Below, in pieces: positions 16,888-27,328 of a stretch of DNA of 64,000 nt (position 1 is its first letter; every line of letters starts with the position of its first letter). The translations under genes were made by a program, and so were the position numbers. Source of the DNA: Niveibacterium umoris (GTDB lineage Bacteria > Pseudomonadota > Gammaproteobacteria > Burkholderiales > Rhodocyclaceae); the NCBI RefSeq assembly GCF_014197015.1, contig NZ_JACIET010000001.1, positions 1,364,001-1,428,000 on the forward strand. The letters run 5' to 3'. A model generated the notes under the pieces. The model was not told where the DNA came from and made no database searches. It worked only from the letters and a program-made list of their open reading frames with translations.

Positions 16888-17390
16888 GCACGCAGGAAAC
16901 GCGGCTGCGCCGCGCCACAGAGAACGACCTCGCAACGATCCTGCGCTGGCGCAATCACCCGGAAGTGCGCCGGGTGATGTTCACCGATCACGAAATCACC
17001 GAAGCCGAGCATCTCGCCTGGTGGTCGCGGGTGCACGACGACCCGGCCTACCGGTTGCTGCTGATCGAACATCGCGACACGCCCTGCGGTGTGGTCACCT
17101 TTTCACGCATGGACGTGGCAGCAGCGACCTGGCTATGGGGCTTCTACCTCGACCCCGAGGGTTTTGCCGACGGGCTGGAGCGACTACGCGCCTGGAACGG
17201 CATGGAGCTGGCGTCGCTGGCCTGGGCGCGCAGCGAACTCGAATGCGTCGAGCTGCGCTGCGAAGTCTTCGCGTTCAACACCGCAGTGCTACAGATGCAC
17301 CTGCGTCATCGCTTCATCGAGACCGGCCGCTACATGCGTCAGCGCGGCAGCGAATCGCTCGAGGTCATTCAGTTGTCGCGAAAACCATAG
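16884..17390 (+). CDS. pseH: GNAT acetyltransferase, PseH-like
   Basis: A 168-residue GNAT N-acetyltransferase. LRWRNHPEVRRVMFTDHEIT near residue 20 and the downstream CGVVTFSR and WGFYLDPE segments match PseH. PseH acetylates the C4 amine of UDP-4-amino-4,6-dideoxy-AltNAc with acetyl-CoA in pseudaminic acid synthesis. It is the last + strand gene of the island. The other pseudaminate genes lie on the opposite strand and converge on it, so the assignment gains support from context. Its 3' end overlaps the 3' end of pseG by 22 bases. The start overlaps the LuxC-like stop by four bases. Confidence 0.78.
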   Translation: MSTQETRLRRATENDLATILRWRNHPEVRRVMFTDHEITEAEHLAWWSRVHDDPAYRLLLIEHRDTPCGVVTFSRMDVAAATWLWGFYLDPEGFADGLERLRAWNGMELASLAWARSELECVELRCEVFAFNTAVLQMHLRHRFIETGRYMRQRGSESLEVIQLSRKP

Positions 17391-18406
17391 AGCCGTTCGG
17401 CGACCCTCTCAGCGCCGCGCCCATCACAGCGCAGCCGCAGCGCGGCGGACATCTGACGCAGGCCTTGACGATCCGACACCAGTTTGCGGAAAGCCGCCGG
17501 CAGACGGCCAAGTGCCTCGTCACCAAAGTCGCCCAGGTCAACGCCTTCACCAGCGACCGCCAGGCGCCGCCCCAGTTCGCGCTGGTTATCCGCAATCGCG
17601 ATCGTGATGCCGGGCAGACCCACGCAGGCACGCTCCCAAGTCATCGAACCGGCGGCACCGATGAACAGATCGGCAGCGCGCATCCGCGCCGCCATATCCG
17701 ACACCGCCACACTCAGCGTCACGCCCGGCAGTGCCTTGCAACGCTCTGTCAGTGCATCCAGATGCGGATACCCGGCGCCAACGACAACTTCAAAGGCATA
17801 TAGACGGGTCAATGGCTGCAGGGTCTTGAGCACCCGCGCGGTCGCGTCCGACGCGTCGCCACCGCCAAAGCAGATCAGCACCCTGCGCACCGAGCCATCG
17901 CGTTCACGCGGCGACATGGCCGCAAACTCGGGCCTGAGCAAGGCCCATCCGGGCCCGAAACACGCAAGGCATCCGGCGGGCAGCAGGCCGGCATAACGGT
18001 GGTGCGGCGCGTCGTGCCAGTTCTGATCAAGGAACATGTCGCAGTGATGCCGGCGGTCGGCGAGGTCGTCGATCGCCATGACCCGACATCCACCCGCCTG
18101 CACCGCCACTTCCCAGCGCGCATCGAGCCGGTAGTGATCGACGATGATCCAGTCCGGCAGCGCCGCGCCTGCCAGCATCGCAAGCGTCGCCTGCGCATCT
18201 TCGGCAGGTGACGTCACGTACGACGGCAGCACCCGCAGATCGAAACCGGCGGCGCGGATTGCCGCTGCCGCACCATCGCCTTCCGTCGCGCACACGAAGC
18301 GGCAGCTGGCACCACGCCGCGCCAGCGCAGTGGCCAACGCCAGGCAGCGCATCACATGGCCGTGGCCGATACGGGTCGAAGCGTCGGCGCGAAAAACGAC
18401 CCTCAT
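17369..18406 (-). CDS. pseG: UDP-2,4-diacetamido-2,4,6-trideoxy-beta-L-altropyranose hydrolase
   Basis: A 345-residue glycosyltransferase-B-fold hydrolase that removes UDP from the fourth pseudaminic acid intermediate. The N-terminus RADASTRIGHGHVMRCL (residues 6-22) carries the GxGHxxR signature and catalytic His. DHYRLDARWE, FGGGDASDAT and the GAAGSMTWERACVGLP donor-binding segment are all present. The frame is open far upstream, but ATG at 18406 lies in the four-base overlap with the pseF stop and starts exactly at the family N-terminus. It is the last gene of the maf-pseB-pseC-pseF-pseG operon. Confidence 0.9.
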   Translation of the reverse strand: MRVVFRADASTRIGHGHVMRCLALATALARRGASCRFVCATEGDGAAAAIRAAGFDLRVLPSYVTSPAEDAQATLAMLAGAALPDWIIVDHYRLDARWEVAVQAGGCRVMAIDDLADRRHHCDMFLDQNWHDAPHHRYAGLLPAGCLACFGPGWALLRPEFAAMSPRERDGSVRRVLICFGGGDASDATARVLKTLQPLTRLYAFEVVVGAGYPHLDALTERCKALPGVTLSVAVSDMAARMRAADLFIGAAGSMTWERACVGLPGITIAIADNQRELGRRLAVAGEGVDLGDFGDEALGRLPAAFRKLVSDRQGLRQMSAALRLRCDGRGAERVAERLYGFRDN

Positions 18407-19094
18407 TCGCCGGCTTCTTGCATCGCGCGGAACAGCCACTCGGCGCGACGCCAGTCCTCTTCGGTATCGATGTCCTGCACCCGGTGGCGCGGCAACAGGA
18501 ACATGCGCGAACGCGGCCCGAACATCGGCACGTTGTCGCGCCAGTGCCGGGCGTCGCCAAAGTAGAACTGGCCGGCGTCGTGGAAGGCTTCGGGCAGATC
18601 CTGTGAACGTTTGCCGATGTGCTCCGGGAACATCGGGCCAAGTTCTCCGTGGGCGTCCACCGTCAACGAGCGCAGGATCGGGAACGGAAAGGTGGTGGCA
18701 GTGAATACGAAGCAGGCGCCCGACTCGCGCAGCGCCGCGTGGGCGGCGACCAGATCGGCCCCGCGGACGAAAGGCGCCGTGGCATACAGGCAGCACACTT
18801 CGCCGGGCATCTCGCCCGCTTCGACGTACCAGTCGATTGCGTGCACGACCACCGGTGCGGTACCCACGTGATCGTCTGCCAGCTCGGGAGGACGAGCGAA
18901 GGGCACATCGGCACCCCACTCGCGCGACACCGCGGCGATGCCGGGGTCGTCCGTCGACACCACGACCTGGTCGAAGAGACCGCTTTCGCGCGCGGCGCAG
19001 ATCGACCAGGCGATCATCGGCCGGCCGCAGAACGAGCGGATGTTCTTGCGCGGAATGCGCTTGCTGCCTCCGCGTGCGGGAATCACACACAGCC

Positions 19095-19098
<4 letters not shown>
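18403..19098 (-). CDS. pseF: CMP-pseudaminic acid cytidylyltransferase
   Basis: A 231-residue CMP-sialic-acid-synthetase-type enzyme. IPARGGSKRIPRKN (residues 6-19) is the CTP-binding motif. CCLYATAPFV and the acidic C-terminal DIDTEEDW motif fit PseF. It activates pseudaminic acid with CTP to CMP-Pse, the donor used by Maf. It overlaps pseC and pseG by four bases each. In Campylobacter and Helicobacter this step follows PseI, which is not in this window. Legionaminic-type PtmB enzymes are related, but the pseB/pseC/pseG neighbours favour pseudaminate. Confidence 0.9.
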
Positions 19099-21238
<2,140 letters not shown>

Positions 21239-23329
21239 TCAGCCCTCCGCCTGTTCCGGCAGTTTCCCCGTACTAGCGAGTGCATGCAACGCCACTAGGT
21301 TTTCGCGCCCGGCGTTGAGAAAGTCCACAAACAGTTCGAAGACCTCGCGACCATATTCGATCGCAGCGGCTTCATCCTTCATGAGTGCGAAGCAATCGTT
21401 GGCGAATCGCCCCATATGTTGCATCGATCCCCGGACGAGAGGGAACACCTGGCTTTCCTGGTGTTTCGTCTCAAAAAGGTAGGCATGCATGTCAGCCAAG
21501 CGGACAAACAAATCCGCCTTTCTTCGTAACGGCCGGGCGAAGAGCATCCGAAGGTCAGCGATGACCGCGTCCAGCTGCGCCACCAAGTTGGCGATGTTTG
21601 CGGGCATGTCATCCAGCACGCCGCGCATAAACGCCCGATTGACCGCCGCGATCGCCTGCTGGCGCGACTCCAGAGTGGCTTCTACCCTGATATCGTCCGG
21701 ACGTATCCTCTCGGTCCAGGCGATACGCGCGCCATCGTTCGGGTTATAGACAACCGCATCGGGATGAGCGGCAATCGAAACCTGCAAGATGTCCCGGGAG
21801 TATGTCAGTTGGTCGGTAGAAAGTACGGTGTCACAAAAATTGCCGGGCACCGGTTTGCCGCTGTGGTGAAGCCTGTGTGTACCAGCAACAACGCCGGCCA
21901 GGTAACCCTCCTTCGCCTCACCGTTGTAGTAGATCGAGTTTTTAGAGTGATGGGCGCCGTCCGGATGAAAACCAAGGTCGACACCGAAGAGAAACACCTT
22001 CCTGAAACCCATCTTCAGGGCAAAATCCAGACCGCCATTCGTGCAAGTGGGATTGGTACGAATTCGAGGTAAGCGCCGATCGAAATCAAGCATGTTCGAT
22101 CCAAAGTCGATGTCCTTGAGGAACATCGCCGGTTGCGGTGACAGATCGAAGACGCCGGGATACATGATCGCCGAGGTCAGCAGCGGAGTACGCGCAAGCA
22201 CGGCGCGTGTGCGCGGCGTGTCCAGGATTCGGTACGTCGCCGCGGTGCGCTCGATCTCTACGTGGAAGTCAGGATCAATACCGGCATTTGCGAGCGCAGA
22301 TATCGCGGTGCCACACGAAAAGACCACCACCCGCTCGCGACAATTGCGGAGCACCGGTAACAGCACATCTAGCGAAGGCCCTGCTCCGACCACCACCGCA
22401 ACCGCATCCGCGGGAACCGAAGCTCCGCCAACGTACACAGGGCGCCGCGCAAGAGCGTTCTCAACCGCGTGCCGCAGCCCGAGAACTTCATCGTCGAAGA
22501 AGCCCCAGCCACGAAAGAGCTTGCCCATATCGGCGCTGATCCGCTCCCAAAGGTCACGTACGCGGTCCGAGTCGTAATCGTGAAAAAACAACGCGGCGCC
22601 TTGCACCATGTATGGCGCGGCGTGTTTTTGGATTGTTGCGAGCACGCTCGCTGCTAGCAACTCGTTGTCATCATGCAACGCAATCGAGAAGCTGCGGCCG
22701 TGACGTTCGAAACGTTGATGCAACGCGATGAAGTCGACGAAATACAGCGACATGTTCAACCGTTCAACGTCGGTGTCCACGATGAACAGGTGAAATATCT
22801 CGTACTCATCTACGAGTCGCTCGAGATGCCAGCCGAAACCACTCCCGAAAACGATGACTAGCGGCTGTACGTGATCGCCGAATACCGGACGCCGGTGACG
22901 GTGTTCAGGCGTCGGACAGCGCTCCTTGAAGCGTCGGACAATCTCCCCTCGGAAGACGTGCTCGACGGGCCTGAAGAAATCGGGGTTGCTGGCGTAATCG
23001 GTGATCTCCGCCGGTTTCTCCAGGTAGCCGGCCTCCACCCACACACGCGTCCCATCGGTGGCGCGTTCGAACTCATGCAACAACACGCGCCCCAGATCAG
23101 TGAAGTCCCGAACGCTGCCTGCGTGTTGGCCACTAAAGATCGTCATGCTCCCATCGGCATGGATTTCAAAAGGTGCCCGCAGCTTAGAGGCCATCAAGGT
23201 ATCGAAGACCGAAGGAAACCTCTCCCGCAGGAAATACAGATTTGCCTGGTAGGTTGCAAACAGCTTCCGGATATAGGCCTCCTGCAGAGGCGTCCAATCA
23301 GGGTGCGCGGCGCTTTCCGATTCGTTCAT
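21239..23329 (-). CDS. maf: Maf-type flagellin glycosyltransferase (DUF115)
   Basis: A 696-residue motility-associated factor. It carries the DUF115/MAF_flag10 core with GAGPSLD at residues 315-321, FSCGTAISALANAGIDPD, NPTCTNGGLDFALKMG and FLFGVDLGFHPDG. Maf proteins transfer pseudaminic or legionaminic acid from the CMP-sugar to Ser/Thr of flagellin before export. It is the first gene of the maf-pseBCFG operon and is transcribed divergently from fliC, 350 bases away, which points to flagellin as acceptor. The length is typical of the family. Only one Maf is present in the window. Confidence 0.9.
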   Translation of the reverse strand: MNESESAAHPDWTPLQEAYIRKLFATYQANLYFLRERFPSVFDTLMASKLRAPFEIHADGSMTIFSGQHAGSVRDFTDLGRVLLHEFERATDGTRVWVEAGYLEKPAEITDYASNPDFFRPVEHVFRGEIVRRFKERCPTPEHRHRRPVFGDHVQPLVIVFGSGFGWHLERLVDEYEIFHLFIVDTDVERLNMSLYFVDFIALHQRFERHGRSFSIALHDDNELLAASVLATIQKHAAPYMVQGAALFFHDYDSDRVRDLWERISADMGKLFRGWGFFDDEVLGLRHAVENALARRPVYVGGASVPADAVAVVVGAGPSLDVLLPVLRNCRERVVVFSCGTAISALANAGIDPDFHVEIERTAATYRILDTPRTRAVLARTPLLTSAIMYPGVFDLSPQPAMFLKDIDFGSNMLDFDRRLPRIRTNPTCTNGGLDFALKMGFRKVFLFGVDLGFHPDGAHHSKNSIYYNGEAKEGYLAGVVAGTHRLHHSGKPVPGNFCDTVLSTDQLTYSRDILQVSIAAHPDAVVYNPNDGARIAWTERIRPDDIRVEATLESRQQAIAAVNRAFMRGVLDDMPANIANLVAQLDAVIADLRMLFARPLRRKADLFVRLADMHAYLFETKHQESQVFPLVRGSMQHMGRFANDCFALMKDEAAAIEYGREVFELFVDFLNAGRENLVALHALASTGKLPEQAEG

Positions 23330-23567
23330 GTTGTTGGCATCACTCCAGATACGCCACGGAATCTGACAGGAACGACACCGTAGCCAGGTCGGATTGTGAG
23401 CCAGAACGAGGCATTTGTAATGCTGGATTACGCAGGCAAAGGCCCGGCTTTCCTTGACTTGCTGAGTATCGCCGCCCCTCAGGTCTGTCTGCCCCTAAAC
23501 CTTGACTGTCGTCGGCCGTAATAGCACTTAATGCGGCGCACAAAGCTTGGTAAGCCGAAGAAATTCC

Positions 23568-23594
23568 TAAAGTTTTCCAAGCAGACGCCGCTAA
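23568..23594 (+). promoter_or_regulatory. Sigma-28 (FliA) promoter of fliC
   Basis: TAAA at 23568-23571, a 15-base spacer, then GCCGCTAA at 23587-23594. This differs from the enterobacterial flagellar consensus TAAA-N15-GCCGATAA at one position and has exact spacing. Transcription should begin near 23602, giving a leader of about 78 bases. It fits class 3 control of flagellin after hook completion. Confidence 0.75.
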
Positions 23595-23600
23595 CAGACA

Positions 23601-23618
23601 CAAGCGCAACGACGCTTG
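23601..23618 (+). other. First hairpin of the fliC leader
   Basis: CAAGCG (23601-23606) pairs with CGCTTG (23613-23618) around a six-base loop. It starts at about the predicted sigma-28 transcription start, so it would cap the 5' end of the flagellin mRNA. A role in mRNA stability is an inference. Confidence 0.5.
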
Positions 23619-23621
23619 AAT

Positions 23622-23640
23622 CAACCGGCAAAGCCGGTTG
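23622..23640 (+). other. Second hairpin of the fliC leader
   Basis: CAACCGGC (23622-23629) and GCCGGTTG (23633-23640) form a perfect 8-bp stem with an AAA loop. It lies in the flagellin leader, only three bases after the first hairpin and about 27 bases before the AAGGAG ribosome site. It could protect the mRNA or present a binding site for a post-transcriptional regulator. Confidence 0.6.
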
Positions 23641-23679
23641 CCAAATACATACGGAAACGGAACGACAAGGAGTTTCATC

Positions 23680-24534
23680 ATGGCACTGACGATCAATACG
23701 AACGTCTATTCGTTGAACGCTCAACGTAACCTGACGACGACCCAAACCCAGTTGGCCAACCCGCTGCAGCGCCTTTCATCTGGCCTGCGCATCAACAGTT
23801 CAGCGGACGACGCAGCCGGCCTCGCAATTTCCGAGCGCATCAATTCGACGATTCGCGGCCAAACGGTCGCGGTGCGTAACGCAAATGACGCGATCTCGAT
23901 GGTGCAGGTGGCCGACGGTACAGCAGCGAAGATCAGCGACAACCTCCAGCGGATGCGCGAACTGGCCGTGCAAGCAGCCAACGGGACCTACACATCAAGT
24001 GACCGCTCGAACATCTCAGTTGAATTCACCGCGCTGCAAAAGGAAATCACCCGGATTGCGCAGAACACCAAGTTCAACAATCTGGCTCTGACGAACTCCT
24101 CTGCCCAGACCTTCAGCTTCCAGGTTGGCGCGGCGACCAGTTCGGACAACCAGATTTCGGTCACAACCAAGAATCTGATGGCCAGTAGTGGCCTGTCAGT
24201 CGGATCAACCAACATTAACGTGGGTGGCGCAGTGAAGGCCTCGCTCGGTGCAGCGCAAGCGCTCAAAGCGATTGCGGCTATCGACAAGGCGATCAACACC
24301 GTTACGACCAACCGCGCAGATTTCGGTGCCGCAATCAACCGCACTCAGGCGGTTATCAGCAACCTGTCGATCGCAATCGAAAACCAGTCTGCAGCACGTG
24401 GCCGGATCGTCGACGCTGACTTCGCGGCAGAAACCGCGAACCTGACCCGCCTGCAGATCCTGCAACAGGCTGGCACCGCGATCCTTGCGCAGGCGAATGC
24501 GGTTCCGCAGCAGGCACTGAGCCTGCTCCGCTAA
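23680..24534 (+). CDS. fliC: Flagellin
   Basis: A 284-residue flagellin, the filament subunit. The conserved N-terminal D0/D1 region starts ALTINTNVYSLNAQRNL and includes RLSSGLRINSSADDAAGLAI and MRELAVQAANGTY. The C-terminal D1/D0 region ends in ARGRIVDADFAAETANLTRL and the LQQAG...QALSLLR tail. The central part is short and rich in Ser, Thr and Asn, so it is a small flagellin with potential O-glycosylation sites for Maf. ATG at 23680 follows AAGGAG; the family N-terminus excludes earlier starts. It is preceded by a sigma-28 promoter and leader hairpins. Confidence 0.96.
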   Translation: MALTINTNVYSLNAQRNLTTTQTQLANPLQRLSSGLRINSSADDAAGLAISERINSTIRGQTVAVRNANDAISMVQVADGTAAKISDNLQRMRELAVQAANGTYTSSDRSNISVEFTALQKEITRIAQNTKFNNLALTNSSAQTFSFQVGAATSSDNQISVTTKNLMASSGLSVGSTNINVGGAVKASLGAAQALKAIAAIDKAINTVTTNRADFGAAINRTQAVISNLSIAIENQSAARGRIVDADFAAETANLTRLQILQQAGTAILAQANAVPQQALSLLR

Positions 24535-24551
24535 CCCTGAAATTGAATCTC

Positions 24552-24590
24552 ACCGGCTTGGGCGATCCTGACTGGATCGCCCAAACCGGT
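24552..24590 (+). other. Long hairpin between fliC and flaG
   Basis: Two 17-base arms (24552-24568 and 24574-24590) pair with a single C/A mismatch around a TGACT loop. No T-tract follows on the + strand, so it is not a standard intrinsic terminator. It may protect the 3' end of an abundant fliC mRNA or partially terminate, lowering flaG-fliD expression. It sits 17 bases after the fliC stop. Confidence 0.7.
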
Positions 24591-24609
24591 CAGGGTAGGA
24601 GAAGGCAAC

Positions 24610-25059
24610 ATGACGACAATTCCATCGATAGGGTCTTCGCCTCCAGGGGCGCTCCCGCCGTCGTCGGGTTCGCCATTACGGAACACCGCAGAAGCAAGAC
24701 CCACCGCCCAGGCAAACCCTGCTGGCGGCGTTGTGCCATCGGAGTCCGTCAAGGCTGCGAACGCTGAGAGTGCCGCACAGGCAGCGTCTCAGACACAGGC
24801 CGAACAGAAGCAACCTGATCGGCAAGCCGTCGAGCGGGCACTTCAGGAGGTCAAGAAGGCCGTCGACCCGATGGCACGCAATTTGCAATTCTCGATTGAC
24901 GAAGACACTGGCCGCACGGTGGTTCGCGTCGTCGATACCGCAACCAAGGAAGTGATCCGCCAGATCCCGAGCGAAGAAGTCCTGGCGATCGCTAAGGCGC
25001 TCGACAACATGGACGGTGAGAAGAAGGCAAGTGGCGTGTTTCTGAAACAGAAGGCCTGA
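24610..25059 (+). CDS. flaG: FlaG-family flagellar protein
   Basis: A 149-residue protein. The first 75 or so residues are low-complexity (Ala, Pro, Ser, Gln). The C-terminal half holds the FlaG domain: LQFSIDEDTGRTVVRVVD and EVIRQIPSEEVL near residues 97-125. FlaG lies between flagellin and FliD genes in many bacteria and affects filament length or flagellin handling; its mechanism is poorly known. The ATG follows GTAGGAGAAGG. Only the hairpin-containing gap separates it from fliC. Confidence 0.88.
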   Translation: MTTIPSIGSSPPGALPPSSGSPLRNTAEARPTAQANPAGGVVPSESVKAANAESAAQAASQTQAEQKQPDRQAVERALQEVKKAVDPMARNLQFSIDEDTGRTVVRVVDTATKEVIRQIPSEEVLAIAKALDNMDGEKKASGVFLKQKA

Positions 25060-25062
25060 GGC

Positions 25063-25081
25063 GCCGAGCCAACGGCTCGGC
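25063..25081 (+). other. Hairpin between flaG and fliD
   Basis: GCCGAGCC and GGCTCGGC form a perfect 8-bp stem with an AAC loop. It ends 21 bases before the fliD ATG, and no T-run follows. It may mark an RNA-processing or attenuation point within the flagellar operon. Confidence 0.5.
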
Positions 25082-25102
25082 ACTCTGGACAAGGTGAGCA
25101 GC

Positions 25103-26506
25103 ATGGCGTCATTCAGTAGTCTGGGAATCGGATCAGGGCTAGACCTCAACACCCTGCTGACAGGGTTGGTGAACGTCGAAAAGCGCCCGATCACGATCCT
25201 GCAGAATCAGCAGAGCGACCTGAAATCGCAATTGTCGGCGATGGGGCAGATCAAAAGCGCCGTTTCGTCACTGCAATCTGCCTCCGATGCGCTGAAGACG
25301 TCGGCAAGCTTTGCCGCCTACACGGCAACAAGTACCGACAGCTCGGTCGTTTCTGCCAGCGCCACCACCGGCGCAGTCGCCGGTTCCTACAAGGTTGAGG
25401 TCACCCAGCTGAGCCAGGCTCAAAAGGTCATGGCTGCGTTCGCTTCCGGCACCACCTTCAGCGGGACGCTCAAGCTTGAACTCGGAAAGGCGGACGCGGC
25501 CACAGCGACCGGCTTTACCGCCAACAACTCGGTCGACATCGATTTGACCGGCAAAACGCTTGCCGGCGCCCGCGACGCGATTAATGCGGCTGGTCTGGGC
25601 GTAACAGCGACGATCATCAATGACGGATCCGGTACCGGAACACCTTATCGGTTAGTGGTGACGTCACAAAACGGCGGAACCGGAAACCAGATTCGCATGA
25701 CGGGCGTAGCCGGTCTCAACTACTCCGCCTATGCCGGCACCGGCGGGCCCGGATCGAAGGATGCCAACGTCGCGCAATCTGTTGCCGCGCAGGACGCGCA
25801 ATTCAGCATCGATGGCGTGACCATGTCACGTTCTGGCAATTCTGTGACAGACGCGATCGATGGCGTGACGCTCAATCTCGCCAAACAGACCACCGGTACG
25901 CCGGTGACGGTCACCATCGCAAAGGATCCAAACTCGGTCTCGACGAAGATCAATACCTTCGTCAAGGCATACAACGACCTCAACAAGCTGCTGCACGACG
26001 TTACTGCGTACAACGCGACCACCAAGACTGCGGGGGATCTGAGCGGCGATTACTCGGTCAGGTCGATCCAGCAGCAAGTACGTACGGCAGCGATCAATAC
26101 CGTGTCGGGATCTGCGGGTGGCTATTCCCGTCTCGGTGACATCGGCGTTTCGTTGCAGGCAGATGGTTCGCTCTCTGTCGACAGCACCAAGTTAACGGCT
26201 GCTATTTCAGATCCGGCCAAGGACATATCGAAACTTTTCACCGGCGCAAGCGGTGTGGACGGCGTCGCCACTCGGGTTTCCCAGACCGCCAAGGCGTTGC
26301 TCGATATAAGCGGATTGGTCGCAACGCGCACCGACGGCATCAACAAAAGCATCCGCTCGCTCGATGACCGGATCAGCGCGCTCCAGGATCGAGTGTCCGC
26401 GATCGAAGACCGCTATCGCAAGCAGTTTACGGCGCTCGATACAACGATCGGCCAGATGAACGTGACGAGCCAATACCTCACACAACAGCTTGCTCGCCTC
26501 AAGTAG
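25103..26506 (+). CDS. fliD: Flagellar filament cap (hook-associated protein 2)
   Basis: A 467-residue filament cap protein that promotes flagellin folding at the growing tip. The N-terminal ASFSSLGIGSGLDLNTLL and a LVNVEKRPI...QQSDLKSQLSAMGQIKS segment are the FliD_N signature. TTTGTPVTVTIAKD-type beta segments lie in the middle. The C-terminal coiled coil (SLDDRISALQDRVSAIEDRYRKQFTALD) and MNVTSQYLTQQL close the protein. ATG at 25103 is preferred to GTG at 25094 because AAGG lies 8 bases upstream and the family begins with MASxSSLG. Confidence 0.94.
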   Translation: MASFSSLGIGSGLDLNTLLTGLVNVEKRPITILQNQQSDLKSQLSAMGQIKSAVSSLQSASDALKTSASFAAYTATSTDSSVVSASATTGAVAGSYKVEVTQLSQAQKVMAAFASGTTFSGTLKLELGKADAATATGFTANNSVDIDLTGKTLAGARDAINAAGLGVTATIINDGSGTGTPYRLVVTSQNGGTGNQIRMTGVAGLNYSAYAGTGGPGSKDANVAQSVAAQDAQFSIDGVTMSRSGNSVTDAIDGVTLNLAKQTTGTPVTVTIAKDPNSVSTKINTFVKAYNDLNKLLHDVTAYNATTKTAGDLSGDYSVRSIQQQVRTAAINTVSGSAGGYSRLGDIGVSLQADGSLSVDSTKLTAAISDPAKDISKLFTGASGVDGVATRVSQTAKALLDISGLVATRTDGINKSIRSLDDRISALQDRVSAIEDRYRKQFTALDTTIGQMNVTSQYLTQQLARLK

Positions 26507-26537
26507 CGGGTAGGCAACACGACGGAACGAAACGAGG

Positions 26538-26942
26538 ATGTATCCCACCATGCAATCACCCGCCAATGCATACAGCCGCGTCGGTCTTGAATCGAACGTG
26601 GCCGCCTCGAGTCCGCACCTGCTGATCGTCATGTTGTTCGACGGCGCGATTCTCAACGTGAACAGCGCCGCAGTGTCGATTACGCACGGCGACGTGGCCG
26701 GCAAGGGGCAGGCACTCTCGAAGGCGATCGAGATCATCAGCAGCGGACTCAAGGCGAGCCTGGACATGAACGCAGGCGGCGAGCTCGCGCAGCGTCTTGC
26801 AGCGCTTTACGACTACATGGTGTCGCGGCTGCTCTATGCAAATCTGCACAACAGCGAGCCGGCACTCAAGGAAGTCGCCACCCTGCTGATGGAACTCAAG
26901 GGCGCCTGGGAAGCGATCCGCGACCATGCGGACGCGGCTTGA
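26538..26942 (+). CDS. fliS: Flagellar export chaperone FliS
   Basis: A 134-residue flagellin chaperone that binds the flagellin C-terminus and prevents cytoplasmic polymerisation. ANAYSRVGLESNVAASSPHLLIVMLFDGAI and LYDYMVSRLLYANLHN are diagnostic. ATG at 26538 is used; ATG at 26550 is an alternative because the purine-rich GAGG abuts the first. It overlaps fliT by one base. Confidence 0.92.
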   Translation: MYPTMQSPANAYSRVGLESNVAASSPHLLIVMLFDGAILNVNSAAVSITHGDVAGKGQALSKAIEIISSGLKASLDMNAGGELAQRLAALYDYMVSRLLYANLHNSEPALKEVATLLMELKGAWEAIRDHADAA

Positions 26943-27289
26943 TGGAGGCCGACGTGACGACGCTTGCACTCTACGAAAAGATGAGCGGACTCTCGGCACA
27001 GATGGCCGAGGCCGCACGCGCCAACGACTGGGATCAGGTCACCGCACTCGAAGGCGAAATCACCCGCCTGCGCAAGGATCTGCAGGTGCAAGATCCGGTC
27101 GAGCGCCCCGCTGCAGCACTGTCTGACGCCGAACGTCGCCGCAAGGCTGAATTGATCAAACGCATCCTTGCGGACGATCGCGAAGTGCGCCGTCACACCG
27201 AGCCTTGGCTCGATAGCGTGAAGATGATGCTCGGCGGCACTTCGCGCGGACGCGCCGTGCGCGCTGCGTACAGCGCTGTCGCCGATTAG
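26942..27289 (+). CDS. fliT: FliT-type flagellar chaperone
   Basis: A 115-residue protein predicted largely alpha-helical. LYEKMSGLSAQMAEAARANDWDQVTALEGEI (in two runs) is followed by RRKAELIKRILADDREVRRHTEPWL and a Gly/Arg-rich tail. Length, helical pattern and position directly after fliS match betaproteobacterial FliT, the FliD chaperone and FlhDC modulator. ATG at 26942 overlaps the fliS stop by one base. An upstream TTG is possible but less likely. Confidence 0.75.
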   Translation: MEADVTTLALYEKMSGLSAQMAEAARANDWDQVTALEGEITRLRKDLQVQDPVERPAAALSDAERRRKAELIKRILADDREVRRHTEPWLDSVKMMLGGTSRGRAVRAAYSAVAD

Positions 27290-27328
27290 GGCGCACCGTA
27301 GTGGACGCAGGCGCCAGGTTATTGCTGC

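Larger units (their letters stand above)
23330..23679. other. Divergent maf-fliC intergenic region
   Basis: A 350-base region between the divergent maf and fliC genes, without a convincing reading frame. The right half holds the sigma-28 promoter and two leader hairpins described separately. In the left half I find no clear promoter for maf on the - strand and no strong inverted repeat. Confidence 0.7.

Noticed and set aside
18407-19090. Extension of pseG upstream into pseF
   Set aside because: The frame is open but encodes only antiphase pseF sequence. The family N-terminus and the four-base overlap fix the start at 18406.
24552-24590. Calling the fliC-flaG hairpin an intrinsic terminator
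   Set aside because: No T-run follows on either relevant strand, so it is listed as a hairpin only.
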